A program made the position numbers and the translations under genes. Shown piece by piece: positions 20,345 to 31,529 of a stretch of 64,000 bases of DNA. The stretch's first letter is position 1; every line of letters starts with the position of its first letter. This DNA comes from Macrothele yani (taxonomy: Eukaryota; Arthropoda; Arachnida; Araneae; Macrothelidae). The notes below the pieces were generated by a model. The model was not told where the DNA came from and did not search any database. It worked only from the letters and a program-made list of their open reading frames with translations. Location of the stretch: the NCBI GenBank assembly GCA_039090855.1, contig CM077022.1, positions 73,804,971 to 73,868,970 of the forward strand, read 5' to 3'.

Positions 20345-22007
20345 CATTCGCTGTCGAAGTGGGCCCTGCTGGAACGAGTAAACCTGCGCATTAGAAAGGG
20401 TTGCTCTCCCCTTATCTTTGTTATTCAACGTGATCATTTAAGGGGGATGATTATACTGGTTAGTTTTACCGTGTGAAGTGTACTGGTTAGTTTACCATAA
20501 GTAATTCTCACAAATACGTGTCAAGGGTACTGGTTAGTTTACCTTCTAAAAATGCCGACAATGACGATGAATCTGAGAAGGTAGAGAGATGTTTCAATCA
20601 CTTGTTTTTACCCAGTAGCATGATACATCAAAGGGATTAGCTCTTCCTCTTCATGCTTTGTGACATGAAGAAGGGAATAAAGGACTAGAAGTGAGCGCGC
20701 TTCCCCTTTGAGAGGTTTATGGTCGGTACTGCTGAGATGAGGGGGCGGAGTAACTGTTTTCCTGTAGCTCTCGTCAACCCTGTCGGCTACGTAAATTTTT
20801 CTACCTGGAGAGCGCAGAAAATTTTAGGCACAACTTAGTTCAGGTTCATCGGCCGTCTAAAGTGTTAATCCTTATATCCCTATTTTAATCCGGAATATAT
20901 GCAAAGTTCGGGGGATTCCTCTGTATGGAATGTGGAATATGTACAAACTTGTGTTTAAGGGAGTAGACGTGGAGCGTTCTATTGAAAGTTCTTAGTTTCT
21001 GGGGCAGCAATATATGAGCTACAGACTCTTCGAAGAGAAGTGCTATGCGATCTTTCTAAATTATCCTAAATTTGCGTATTTCACTTATCAGGGAACTTTA
21101 CCAGATTGAGAAAGATCTGATTCTTGCATGTTCCCTGCGAGAACGAGTTAGATGAAATATAGTAGTTTAAAGACCTGAATTAAATTTTTCCAATGACAAA
21201 TGTTACGCAATAGATCAACATGCATGGTTCAATACTTTTTGAAACGGAGTTAGTTTGTGAATGTTTATTTTATTTTTGACTATCCTTGCAGAATTTCATT
21301 TCACAGTTTTACAGTCACGATGCACTAATCTCATTATAAATGGTGACTGAATTTCACAGTTAAGTGCATCTGCAAAGGACAGGTACTTGAATCGTAACCC
21401 TGGAGAATTTGTGCTCAAAATACGTGGGAAGGTAAATTTAGAGAAATGTCAAATAAGCACTTTAGTAGATGATTCGAGTTCCATTATGGTTTCTGCGAGA
21501 GGGCGATTTTTTGTTTCTGCTGCGTCAATTGATCACTTGCTGTTAATGCAGAAATTACTCAGTTTCAGATGGCTGTTCAAAGTGAAAGGCTGGTTTCATT
21601 TCCTTCCTGTGTGGCTTCGAATGCTAAGTAGCGAACTCAGAGTGGGAAACTGCCAAACGATTCATGAGCTGGAAATGGAAATATTGATTCCATGTGATTA
21701 GATACGCCTGGTTGACTTGTAGGAAAGAATGTCCATCTTGACGAGTTACAGATCGGTCAGAACTCTTTCGGTTGAAGAGTACTGGCTACTTTTCTTATAC
21801 CGAACGTTCAGAGATATACATACATTATTCAACGCATCAATAATTGGTTCGCTGGAAACCAAAGGGTGTTGATTATTAGCAAGACGGCATGGAAAATTCA
21901 ATAGTATCTTCTAAATCAATGTTTTTCGAAAACGTTCTCTGTGAAAAATTCGGAAATTTCGCAAAATCTGTAGAAGATATTTAAATTAAATAACTTTATA
22001 TACATAG
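20345..22007. other. No gene recognised
   Basis: Contains three short copies of 'tactggttagttt' (20454-20545). A 104-codon open frame at 21387-21701 has no recognised motif. Confidence 0.35.
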
Positions 22008-22415
22008 CTTGTCCCAAAACAACTGAGAATGTTTTTATAAAAAATGTGCAATACTGCGTGCAACCTTGGCACGAGTGTCGAAAATACGGTAGTCGTGGTA
22101 GTAACCATAGCAACCGGCCACATCTGCTTATCACGCATGCCTCGTCGGTAGTGCGAAGTTTAATAAGCGTTGTTCGGTGAACCCCTAACAAGTATTTTCG
22201 CGCTGTGACTTTTCGAAAAAATAGATAAGAAACAGGAGCAAAGATGCGCCATTAAATTTTGCTGTCGACTTAAGAAGTCTGTCGGAGAGACTTTCCGTCT
22301 TATGCAAGAGGCTTAGAAAGATGAATGTCTAGAAAAATAAAAAAAGTACAGATGGCATAAGGAATTTATGGATGGTCGTGAGTCGGCGACTTTACAACGA
22401 GTGTTTCAGAAGTAC
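22008..22415 (+). mobile_element. Mariner element, 5' fragment
   Basis: 'cttgtcccaaaacaactgag' precedes a mariner-type N-terminal coding remnant (22220-22410). The rest of the element is missing; repeat W follows. Confidence 0.55.
22220..22410 (+). pseudogene. Mariner transposase N-terminal remnant
   Basis: Reading through one stop and an indel, the sequence gives 'EQRCAIKFCCRLKKSVGETF', 'RLMQEA', 'KDECLEK' and 'YRWHKEFMDGRESA'. This matches the first helix-turn-helix block of mariner transposases (consensus E-R..IKFC..L.KS..ET...L..A..D.C.S.....W...F..GRE). The catalytic domain is absent. The reading comes from my own translation of the plus strand. Confidence 0.6.
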
Positions 22416-22474
22416 ATCAATACAATTGGTGTAATTATACATTATAACGTAAGCCTTTTTCGTGAGCAAGTTTG

Positions 22475-22670
22475 GTGTTCCGTTATGTCTAAAACCATGG
22501 CTAAGGAAATGTTATACTAAATGAGCATACGATGCACTAGTTTACGGCCAGACGAAACATAAACAGAAGTCAACTTCGGATAACCTTTTATTGGTCCAGC
22601 TAATTGAAGACATCCACAATATAGCCACTACAAGTTGTAAATTTCACATCTATCTTAACAGCGATCGAAC

Positions 22671-22710
<40 letters not shown>

Positions 22711-22880
22711 ATGAGCAACTGTTTATCCTTTTTATCTAACGCTCTTATCAGCACACACATACGTCACTCTCGTTCTGACCTCAGATTGTTGCCAACGTCA
22801 TTCTCGTTTGAGGGAAAAGACATTAACGTTAAGGTTTGAAAGTGTCTAAGAGAACCAACTCAAATTCACGTAGGAATTTG
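22475..22880 (-). repeat. Interspersed repeat W, copy 2, with a (CA)n microsatellite
   Basis: Reverse complement of 11515-11925. The region equivalent to 'tgtatgtgtgcgtgtagag' in copy 1 has expanded here into the AC repeat at 22675-22704. Confidence 0.55.
22675..22704. repeat. (AC)15 microsatellite
   Basis: Uninterrupted AC dinucleotides. Confidence 0.95.
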
Positions 22881-22886
22881 AGTTGG
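22855..22886. repeat. Short perfect hairpin
   Basis: 'ccaactcaaattc' and 'gaatttgagttgg' around a short loop. Confidence 0.75.
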
Positions 22887-22944
22887 TTTAGACCTGTCGT
22901 GCGCGTGCCGCTAACATCTTCCCACAGGAGAGAACGATTACCTT

Positions 22945-23470
22945 GAGCTCGAGAGCATCTGCACTGGACACGTGTGGTCCAATGTTCTCTTCACGGGTGA
23001 GTCGCGTTTCTCATTGCAAACAGATTCCCGACGTGTATTCATCTAGAGAAAACGTGGCATGCGTTACCATCCATCAAAAATCCAAGACAGGCATACATAT
23101 GGAGGCGGCAGTTGTATGCTGTGGGCAGGGATGATACATAACGGGCGAACCGACCTGTACCTGTTTTCCTGGTGTTCCATCGTAGCACCTTATATTGCTT
23201 TCCGCTTTTGAGATCAGATCGTAGCATCTGATGTTCGCACTGCTGTCGGCCCAGAATTTAATTTAGCGCAGAACCACTCTACTGGTGCTGGAACATCATG
23301 GAGTGGCCAATAAAGTCTTTAGGGAAATGGGTGGTTGCTCTGAGACCCCGCTCCCCTCCAAGAAACGTACAGGATCTGTGAAGTGCTCTTGTACAGCAGT
23401 ATAACAGACTGCCCTCAGAACTTATTGACTCTCTTTTGGGCAGCATGCCGTGAGGCTGTCAGTCATGTAC
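22945..23470 (+). pseudogene. Tc1-type transposase remnant, deleted core
   Basis: Frames joined by eye give 'FTGESRFSLQTDSRRVFI' (first catalytic D replaced by G in the usual DESR), 'GGGSCMLWAGMIHNGRTDLY' and, after a deletion, 'LLYSSITDCPQNLLTLFWAACREAV', which corresponds to the C-terminal 'L..AL...YN.LP.ELI.SLLGSMPR' of Tc1. The second D and the E are not visible. 5' end and TIRs not found. Confidence 0.6.
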
Positions 23471-23489
23471 CACCATAAAAGGCGATGAC

Positions 23490-23660
23490 ACATGTGACAT
23501 ACCTGCACCGCAGGATGCACATGAGATAAAGGCAGATAGCAATGAGAGCACATGCCTGTGTAGCTCAGTTTGGAGAGCGACTTACTCCGGAGTGAGGGGA
23601 CCCGGTTTCGATGCCCAGGGCGGACAAACTTGTACGTTGTACACACCATATTAAGGCCAA
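23490..23660 (+). mobile_element. tRNA-derived SINE, family 3 (CTTAC..GTGAG type)
   Basis: 'TGTGTAGCTCAGTTTGGAGAGC' resembles an A-box arm, with 'GGTTTCGATGCC' as a decayed B box. An upstream segment 'gagataaaggcagatagcaa' is shared with the SINE dimer at 46350-46859. The anticodon-arm region is an extended palindrome (CTTACTCCGGAGTGAG), so this is not a working tRNA. Confidence 0.65.
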
Positions 23661-23664
23661 AGTA

Positions 23665-24450
23665 TGTCCTTCTGGTATGTTTGTTAATTTGTACATTTGT
23701 GTTTTTATCGAATAACACGGTTTACTTGAAACGCATTCATTGCTTTTTCTATATTTTGGAGTATATTACGTGTTGTTGTCGATGTTATTGCTCTTCCAAG
23801 TTTCGGGGTAGTATCTCTAACCGTTTTCTCACAATGCTGGTATTTGTGTTGGTGACTTAAATGTTGCATATCAGTGTAGTTGACTCGTCTCGCACGACAC
23901 AGTAGATATCTCTAAATAACCTCCCGCTTCGGTAAGTAAAATACCCGCAAATCCACTGTAATTACAGTAAATAATACCTTTGTGTGTAATGCATGCCACT
24001 ATAGATTGAGTTCATCTAAATCCTGTATTGTGTTGATCTTAGAAATGATCGTAAATACGATGTCATGGCGACGCGTGAAACTTCTGTTACGACTCTTATT
24101 TTCAGAGTTCGATGCATTAACTTTATCTTAGTTCCTTCAGAATCGATTCCTTCGAATTCGTGATAGCGCGGGTTGTGTGTCGCTTGAAATTTAACAAGAT
24201 GTTCAAAGAAACAAAGATTTGCAGAATTCCGTTCAGGCAAGGCCGAGTGGAATATTACTGCAATTTCAGTAAAGTTGAAAGGAAATAAATTTACGTCGAT
24301 GTTACAGTGTTATTTTATCATTACATCACTGACGTTTTTTGATTGAGTTTTTTTCCATTACTAGCGATGATTCGTCGGTAATGTATAAAACTGTGCTTTT
24401 TATCTTTGATAAAGGAAAAATAATCAATAAAAACACATTACACAATATAC
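23665..24450. other. No gene recognised
   Basis: AT-rich; nothing recognised. Confidence 0.35.
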
Positions 24451-24660
24451 AGTGGAGCCTTCGTTATACGATTTTCTAGGGGTTAGCCTTAAAAAAACGT
24501 ATAAACAAAATTTCAAAATGTTAAGTACTATTGTAAAATATATACTTGGAGGATTACAAGCTATCTTAGTAATGATTTATTTAAAGTCGAACTGGCGGCG
24601 AAATAAAAAAAGCGACGAAACACTTTACAATATGCTTCAAATAAACCACTAATGTACACA
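24451..24660. mobile_element. Repeat Z, copy 3 (one end)
   Basis: Begins 'cagtggagccttcgttatac', the best-preserved Z terminus, and shares 'gatttatttaaagtcgaact' and 'ggcggcgaaataaa' with 1590-1630. The other end is missing. Confidence 0.6.
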
Positions 24661-25059
24661 CACTCCATTTTAATGGTGTAATAACTTTATAAACGCCAAG
24701 CTTTCGCTCTCCGAACGGGAGACTTTCTTAAGGCAAAACTGAATACGTTAGAATACAAGAAAAACAAGAACAGTATGAAAATAGGTAAAATATTCAAAGA
24801 TATCGTGGACTCTCATAGATGTGCGAGCGCTCGTGGGAAACGTCATCTATATATTTAAAACACAAAGCTGTTTCTTTCTACAATACCTCAGCGCAACCCA
24901 CTAGAGAGATTTTCAGGGTTTTTTTTTTAAATGAAAGCTATTGACCCGCAGATATGTTATCGCTAATTTTTAATGTCTTAAATAATTTTTTTATGTTACC
25001 ATGGCATTTTCTTTGTACAATCCGCCGTTCGTTATTCTGGCGTTTGTTCTCGCTTCAGT
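24661..25059. other. No gene recognised
   Basis: AT-rich; nothing recognised. Confidence 0.3.
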
Positions 25060-25488
25060 ACTTACAACGCCATCTGCATTTCTGCGGTGATCGAACTTTT
25101 AACTAAGCCCTCCGCTATCAACTACTTAGTTCTTATTATCCGAATCGGTTCAGGGTTTTTCTAGATTAGTAAAAAAAAATCCGTATATTGTAGGGAACTA
25201 CTTTCTTTCACGTTGGGTGTGATCAGGTTGTATGTAAACAAAACAGAACAATACACGAGAAATCGGGAACTACTTGAAAGCCATCTGATTCGGCAGTACA
25301 GCTAAAAATAATAAAAAAATAATAAAAACATAATGAAAAATAATAAAAAATAAACAAAATAGCCTATGTCCACCGGAAAGAAATAAGCTTCCCAACGGTG
25401 AAAGAATTATCCGAATCGGTTCTGTAGTTTTCGAGATTACCTCAAACACACAAACAAACTTTCTCTCTTTATATATTAGTATAGATTA
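25060..25488 (+). mobile_element. Probable non-LTR/SINE 3' tail region
   Basis: 'gaaagaattatccgaatcgg', 'ttctgtagttttcgagatta' and 'acacaaacaaactttctc', ending 'ttagtatagatta', is a tail arrangement widespread in arthropod LINE and SINE 3' ends. A first, weaker copy of 'ccgaatcggttcagggtttt' lies at 25140-25160. An A/T-rich 'aataata' stretch lies between. Family not determined. Confidence 0.4.
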
Positions 25489-25490
25489 TA

Positions 25491-26721
25491 TAAGGTGTAC
25501 AAATAAGTTTTAAAGCGTTTTATGACAACGCAACATGTAATTTGAGAGAAAACAAAAATACCTTTACGAATCAAAATATGCTCCGTCATCATCTATCAGG
25601 CTATCACCTTCTGCCATCGGTCGGGCAGCTGACGGATTCCAGCCGTGAAGAATACTTCGTCGTGTGACGCGATGAAGTCGTCAACCTATTTTTGCACATG
25701 TCCGGAACCGTACAGCAGACAAACTATGTTGCATCGATCAGAACAAATGATAGTCTGAAGAGGCTATGTCGGGACTATACGCCGGGTGCTCCAAAACTTC
25801 CTACCCAAGCGCCAGTAACGTTTCCTTGACCGATTTCGCGACATGTGGCCTAGCGTTGTCATGCAGTAATTTCACTAGACGCAATACTTTGCCTGCGAAT
25901 GGACGTTTCCGACAGATTTCCTGGTTCAAACTGTTCCAAAAGTTCATAATAGAGCACACCCTTCATATCCCACCAGATGCACAGCATAGCTTTCTTGGAG
26001 TGAATATTGCGTTTCGGTGTTGAAATCGTTGTTTCACCGGGGTCTACCCAGTGTTTTTGCGTTTGGGATTGTCGCATTATATCCACTTTTCATCACCCTT
26101 AACGATTTTCCACAGGAAAGACTTTCTGTGTTATTTATTCAACAGATTCAAACACTTCATGACACGCTTATCGTTGTTCCTCTAGTTCAGGTCATGTGGC
26201 ACCCCCTTTCCTTCCTTCTGAATCTTTCCCATTGCGCGCAAACGATTGGAAATGGTTTGTTAAGTTACCCCCAGTTGTTTAGGTTGTTGTTTTTGCGTTT
26301 GAGAGGAATCGTCATCCAGCAATGCTAGTAATTCCTCATGTGCAACCTCCTGCGGAGCGCCGCCATGTTCTCGATCGCTAACACCAAAATCACCTGCTTT
26401 AAACCGTCTAAACCAAAACCCACACGAGCTTTTCGATACAATATTCTCCCACAGAACAGAACAGATCGATTCACATGCTTTTGCAGCACGTTTTCCTTGA
26501 TGAAATTCATAACGAATGCAGTGTCTGATATATGCAGTATCGCTTGCCATCTTTCACCTACCGACGTTCAAGCGCGTTTGACTCTTGGGCAAACTTCTGT
26601 ATCACATTTTATACTCTGGACCAGTTACATTCACATGATAACAACGCGGGGGAATGTCGGATATGTATATTAGCGGTATACGTCACACAAAAACCGCTTT
26701 AAAACTTATTCGTACACCTAA
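25491..26721 (-). mobile_element. Mariner element, full length with TIRs
   Basis: 'taaggtgtacaaataagttt' then 'taaagcg' on the left; 'cgctttaaaacttattcgta' then 'cacctaa' on the right; TA on both sides (25489-25490, 26722-26723). 1231 bp, a normal mariner size. Confidence 0.85.
25700..26550 (-). pseudogene. Mariner-type transposase, broken
   Basis: N-terminal helix-turn-helix block at 26260-26550: 'YIRHCIRYEFHQGKRAAKAC', 'GFWFRRFKAGDFGVSDREHG', 'VAHEELLALLDDD'. The downstream block at 25859-26086 reads 'KHWVDPGETTISTPKRNIHS' and 'KKAMLCIWWDMKGVLYYELL', which is the mariner region after the first catalytic D (consensus W...GE......K....KV.L.VWWD.KGV.YYELL). The two blocks are in different frames with ~170 bases between them, and the region of the second and third aspartates near 25700-25850 is frameshifted ('LPAEWKTSNKV..'-type C-terminus not recovered). 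Non-functional. Confidence 0.75.
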
Positions 26722-26759
26722 TACGTTCATTACAACAGTTGAAATTGGTTCAGGTGATT

Positions 26760-27080
26760 TTATTTCAACTCCAACATTATAATGTTCATGAAAGCAAACG
26801 AAAATCTAGGGACGTATGATGTAGGTCCCACGTAGCGTAAAGGCTCTTTTCCGTTAGGAACGTTGGACGCTTGGTGTCTATTGGACTGGGTTTTGCGTAA
26901 ACTGGAGCGCAAGATTTGTTCTTTGTAGCCTGCGGTGATCCCCTTGCTAAGGATATTATGTATTTCTGCAGCTCCCGCTTCCGTGGTTGAGCATACAGTT
27001 AGTGCCCTGTTGAACAAAGTCCTAAAAACGTTCATTTCGTAGGGTTCAAAACGTGCGATAAAATTCGATACGAATGACTG
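26760..27080 (-). pseudogene. Penelope-like reverse transcriptase, C-terminal fragment
   Basis: Open minus-strand frame reading 'FVSNFIARFEPYEMNVFRTL', 'FNRALTVCSTTEAGAAEIHN', 'ILSKGITAGYKEQIL' resembles the thumb region of Penelope-like reverse transcriptases (K....L..RALTLCS...EL..I...L..NGY....I). The frame stops before any GIY-YIG endonuclease; downstream is the mariner flank. The open frame can be read upstream of the first methionine, so the fragment is longer than its ORF. Confidence 0.55.
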
Positions 27081-27421
27081 TAATATATTGTGGAGTCGAG
27101 GTGGGTACCAAGTCCCTTATGCAGATGGGCGTCTTACAATCCACTTTCAATATGTTTTATCACATTGTAAAAATCATGATGCTTATGGAAATTAAATTTC
27201 TCTTTTGACGAATCTATATGTCTATAAAAACCCTGATTCTACTAGATTAAGTGAAATCCTCACAACTAATAGCAATTCTTCAGTATAAAGTTCATGAATT
27301 AACAGATTTTTTTTTCGGGGATTCCAAGTGCATCCATTTGAAAGCAGAATGTTGAATATTGTTAGTTTTCTATTCTACTATGCCACGAAATGGTGGAGTC
27401 ACAAAGTTACGTTCCAGAGAT
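27060..27421. mobile_element. Repeat Z, copy 4, left part
   Basis: 'ggattccaagtgcatccatt' and 'tgaaagcagaatgttgaata' are shared with 1880-1920. It breaks at 'gagattttatc' where the RTE insertion begins and resumes near 28345. Confidence 0.6.
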
Positions 27422-28345
27422 TTTATCATCAACATCAATGTCAACCATTATCAATCCAGTGCTGGCCGAAGGTCTCCCCAAGTTTCTTCCAGAAAGGTCT
27501 GTCTTGTGCCAGTCTCCTCCATGTTACTCCCGCATACTTTCGAATTTCATCCACCCATCTCCCATGTGGTCTTCTTCTGGGTCTTTTCCTGTCCCTCTGA
27601 ATCCAGTTCAAATTTTCGGTTGTCCATTGGTGGTCCGTTCTTCTGGCAATATGTTCAGCCCATTGCCATTTCAAGGATTTTACTCTGATCATGATGTTTT
27701 CCACTCTTGTCATTTTTCTGATCCACGAGTTCCTCTTCTTATCTCTCCTGGTTACACCAAGCATGCACCGCACCTCTCCACGCTACGTTGAGTTGTCTGC
27801 AGCCTTTGTATGTCTTTTTTAGTTAAAATCCACGTCTCTGCTCCATACGTAAGCACTGGCAGGATGCATTGATCAGATACTTTTCTTTTAAGACATAATG
27901 GCATATTGCTCTAAAAAATTACACTGTTTCTTCCAAAAGCTCTCCAACCAAGTTTTATACTCCTATTAATTTCTTCATTAATGTTACCTTTGCTTGATAT
28001 CTGCTGCCCAAGATATATGTAGGTATCAGTTATCTCCAGCTTTTCCCCATCAATCGATAAATCTTCATTTCTTGCAAAAGCATTGTACATCACGTTTGTC
28101 TTCTGAAAGTTTATTTTTAATTCCACTTTTTTACTCTTATCATCATTTTCCTGAATGATGGGGTAGTTGCAAAAATGACTACGTCATTAGCAAAACGAAC
28201 GTGAGTTAGATAATATCCATTAATTTGCCCCTTTGTTTTCCCAGTTCAGTGATTGAAAGACATTTTCCAATGTAGCATTAAAGAGTTTGGGAGATATAGT
28301 GTCACCATGTCTCACTCCCTTTCTAATTTTTATGGGTGCTGTATG
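27422..28345 (-). mobile_element. RTE-clade non-LTR retrotransposon, 3' fragment inside repeat Z
   Basis: 5'-truncated, antisense, about 0.9 kb. 'caaccattatcaatcc' begins the same 3' end as the copy at 8430. 'ttttatc' and 'ttttcatcc' at the two borders could be a decayed target duplication. A stretch of repeat Z present in copy 1 is missing here. Confidence 0.75.
27441..28300 (-). pseudogene. RTE-type reverse transcriptase C-terminal remnant
   Basis: Minus-strand order: a decayed palm region near 28150-28300, 'LKINFQKTNVMYNAFARNED' with 'YIYLGQQISSKGNINEEINR' at 27911-28126, then at 27441-27773 'RCMLGVTRRDKKRNSWIRKM', 'RVKSLKWQWAEHIARRTD', 'RPRRRPHGRWVDEIRKYAGV' and 'LAQDRPFWKKLGETF'. This tail (RRMLGI..RD+..N...R, LKW.WAGHI.R, GRP..RW.DEI) is diagnostic for RTE elements. 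A frameshift separates the two blocks; endonuclease and most of the reverse transcriptase are missing. The last 110 residues are open and better preserved than in the copy at 8430. Confidence 0.8.
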
Positions 28346-28705
28346 TGTTTTCATCCAAATTGAAAAAGACAACAGCATACGCTTCTCTGATGCAATGAAG
28401 GTTCAACTTTGGCTGCACCTAGAAGGAACACAACAATGCTGTCTCAGTTCTCTTGAAGTTTTAACGTACCTGGTTGCGTATAAAATAATCAAAGAACCGC
28501 GTATTTCTGATAATCTGAAATTCAAATTTTAACGTATAATCGCATGAGTGTAATGATTTACGTATAACCGAGTTTAAAAAGCGATACAAAGTACAGTAAA
28601 ATAGCGCGACAAACGCAGAATTACATACAAAAGTGAAAAATAGCGATTTTGGGGACCATGGCAATAACTGAGAAACGTATAAACGAGGTTCGATTGTAGT
28701 TAGAG
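28345..28705. mobile_element. Repeat Z, copy 4, right part
   Basis: 'tttcatccaaattg', 'cttctctgatgc' and 'aacctcgtttatacg' (reverse strand of the end at 28680-28705) match repeat Z copy 1. Confidence 0.6.
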
Positions 28706-29138
28706 ATAAGTGTAATGTTCTTTCGTTTTAATATCTTAAATAAACGTAAAAAAATTAAGCTAATCTAGAACACCACATTACGCGAAGTTTGCCGCACAAT
28801 CGTAGCTGGTTCGTTTCAATTGACATCCTGGATAGTCTAAAAATTAATGCCCTTAATTAAACACAGCAATGTCACTTTAAAACATTTACAAGAGAACTAC
28901 TTACAGTTAACATTTTATTTACGTCAGCACATCAGAAGTCACTTCAACTGTAATGAAAACACCTTTCTACATGCATTTCACTCAAGCTCGAATAACAGAC
29001 TTTGAACAAACATCGACTATCGCATAGTAATATCTAACGCGAACATAAATTAACAAGTATATCTATCAAAGGGATAGCTTGGTGAAAATCAGCTTCACAG
29101 CTCGCGCTCATAGCTCGTAAGAAAGTCAGCCAGCGAAC
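28706..29138. other. No gene recognised
   Basis: AT-rich; nothing recognised. Confidence 0.35.
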
Positions 29139-29175
29139 GTATAGATCGATCAGCCAAAGCATTAAACCCACCTAC

Positions 29176-30225
29176 CTAATATGATGTAGTTCCTCCTCTC
29201 GCCGATATCACCCGATGAGGCAGAGATTCCACGAGATGTTGGTAGGTGTCTTTTGATATCTGATACCATGACTGCAACATAAGATCACGCAGTTCCCGTA
29301 AATTACGTGGTTGGGGTGACGCTGCTCGCGCATGCCCGTTTCTACAATTCTCCAACTCAAACCACAAATGCTCGGATTCATTTCCGGCGAATTTGGGGGT
29401 CATGGCAGCAAACGGAATTTCTCTCTTCAAGTTCTTGGAACCATTCCTTAACCTCCTTCGCAGTGGGGCATGGAGCATTGTCTTGTTGAAAGGAGCCATC
29501 TCTGCCAAGGAATACTGTTGCCATAAAATGGTGTACTTGGACAGCCACGATGTTCAGGTACGTGACAGCTGTCAGAGTTCGCTGTACTGGAAAAAAGAGT
29601 CCCAAGTGTTCCCCAAGAAGATATTGCCCAGATCATCACACTCCCTCCAGCCGCGTGGATTGCATCCAGGTGAGAAGACTTCAGGTGAGAAGACTTCCTT
29701 GGGTAAACGTTGCACACGAGCTCGTCCGTCAACATGGTATAACAGAAAACGGGATTCGTCTGACTATGAGACCCTCTTCCAGTCTTCTATGGTCCAATGT
29801 CGATGATTACGTGCCCACTGCAAATGTTGATGACGGTGAACGGCTGTGAGCATAGACACACGAATAGGTCTGCGGCTGCGGAGACACATATCCAAGTGCG
29901 TTTGATGAACTGTGTGTTCGGATACATTGGGCCTTCACCACAACTGAAATTATGGGTAATGCCATACAAAGTAGCCCCCGTTGCTGAAGACAAGACGAGA
30001 TAGCCTGTGCTGACATCTGGCATCAATAGGGTGTGGTCTGCTCACGCCTCGTCGACGGCTCGGAGTGTCACCTGTTCCGGACCATCTTTAATAGGTATTA
30101 CCTACAGAATAGCGTGAGCAGCCGAACAGCATCGCTGTTTCATAGATGCTCTTACCCAGGTGTCTTGCCATAACGATCTGACCTTTGTCGAAATCAGAAA
30201 AATCCTTTTCTTTTCCTATATTGAG
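29176..30225 (-). pseudogene. Tc1-type transposase, many frameshifts
   Basis: N-terminal block (about 30030-30225) reads '[20 protein letters not shown]', '[20 protein letters not shown]', with ATA in place of the expected start codon. The middle block carries 'GWAISSWGTLG'-like words in shifted frames. The catalytic block at 29378-29605 has 'GSFQQDNAPCPTAKEVKEWF' (second D). The C-terminal block at 29176-29508 has 'SEHLWFELENC', 'PQPRNLRELRDLMLQSWYQI' and 'DTYQHLVESLPHRVISARGG'. In this last block the E of the NPIE box survives only in a decayed context. An internal 11-base duplication ('aggtgagaagacttc') disturbs the frame at 29670-29700. Not functional. Confidence 0.75.
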
Positions 30226-30248
30226 ATGAAACGAAATACTGACTGAGA

Positions 30249-30535
30249 GAGATCAGATCAGATGTACAGGATTTTAGGAAGGGAGTGTCTGACCCCAGGT
30301 TTTAAACAACCCTTAGAAATAGGAAGCTAGGAGATTTGGGCTAGAGTGCCCGATAGGAAAGTCACACGGAAGCGAGGCAGAAGACGCCCTTATTTACTTC
30401 CGAGGGGAGCAGTACTCGACGGCTTAACGTGCCAATCCGACGCAAGGCGGATATTCAGTGGTTCGAGCGTTCGTACCGGCTGGGATCGAACCCGATGTTT
30501 TCTCCGCGACAGTCACGAACGTTGACCACTAGGCC
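30249..30535 (-). mobile_element. tRNA-derived SINE, family 4
   Basis: On the minus strand it starts 'GGCCTAGTGGTCAACG' (A-box-like) and has 'GGGTTCGATCCC' (B box); the ~210-base tail has no long poly-A. Exact target duplication 'actgactgaga' at 30238-30248 and 30536-30546. Single copy in this window. Confidence 0.8.
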
Positions 30536-30639
30536 ACTGACTGAGATAGCTTTGACCCAGGTATTATATATATCATTTGCGACCATGGTACGTGACGCTG
30601 ATCGGCTACACGAACGATTATTTCATAACGCAGAGGTAA

Positions 30640-30830
30640 TTTTAATGTTGTGGTTGTCAGTGTATTAAAAAACAATATTCTTATCTCATTCTTTTACATA
30701 CATCATACAGCCTCCGACCTCATTTGCTGTTGCCAAAAGACATTCGGGTGAGAGAGAAAATGTAAACGTTAAGTGTGGAAAATGCTTAAGGGGAATAAAC
30801 TGAATTTGCATAGATACAGGGACAAAGAAG
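30640..30830 (-). repeat. Repeat W, copy 3, partial
   Basis: 'cctccgacctcatttgctgt' and 'gccaaaagacatt', then 'gtaaacgttaag', follow the order in 22775-22840. Confidence 0.4.
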
Positions 30831-31439
30831 AAAAGTTATACTATAGTATACGTTACATAAGTTTTCTTAATTTTATTCCAATAGTTTGAACTATTATATA
30901 ACGGTTTGTTGGTTTCACCCGAATATTTAGTTTGACGTTGACTTTAAATTTTTTTCAAAATTATTTAGACACAGGAGTTCTCATCTTTCATTTATATTCA
31001 TGACACAAATTGAGCTTAGTTATTTATGTACTAAAAATTTCATATTTTCAGGTTCAAAGAAATTTTGAAATTCAGCCTATTTGTTAGTTTTATATTTCTT
31101 TTTATAATATAATTTATTTTAACGTACCAAAAAAACTTCAAAAAATTCCAAAACAAAACTTTAAAATGCAAAACCTTAAAAATTCCAAAACAATGTAAAA
31201 TTTGTGTTCCGCTCATTTTACATTGTTTTAAAGTATCTCGCACTAATTTAATTCGTTTTGATCGTAAGTATCTAATTCTCAGTTTTAATTTGTGTTCCTT
31301 TCTTTGCGTTTGTTGGAAGTAAAGAAGAAGATCGTGATGCATACAAATATACACGAGATGCCATTTTTTTCTGTGCATTTTCCTTCGTCACATAAATGGC
31401 TCACTTGAAGATGTAAAACGTCACGTGATCGCAGTGTGC
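30831..31439. other. Very AT-rich, no gene
   Basis: Open frames here are compositional. A small hairpin, 'aaaacaatgtaaaa'/'ttttacattgtttt', lies at 31188-31230. Confidence 0.4.
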
Positions 31440-31529
31440 TACATAAATCAGGCCTACTGACTCGTCAGACATCACCTAGTTTTCGATTAGGGATCAGGTT
31501 GGGCAAAATAAGTGCTCTGAGCGGCTTTG

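Larger units (their letters stand above)
29142..30612 (-). mobile_element. Tc1-like element (GATCAGCC end), split by a SINE
   Basis: Left end 'gatcgatcagccaaagcatt' after TA (29140-29141); the right end is weaker, 'acgctgatcggctaca' near 30600. The N-terminal coding part ends near 30225 and a SINE (30249-30535) lies in the 5' flank of the transposase. Confidence 0.65.

Noticed and set aside
26017..26673. Plus-strand ORFs at 26017-26328 and 26338-26673
   Set aside because: Antisense of the mariner transposase.
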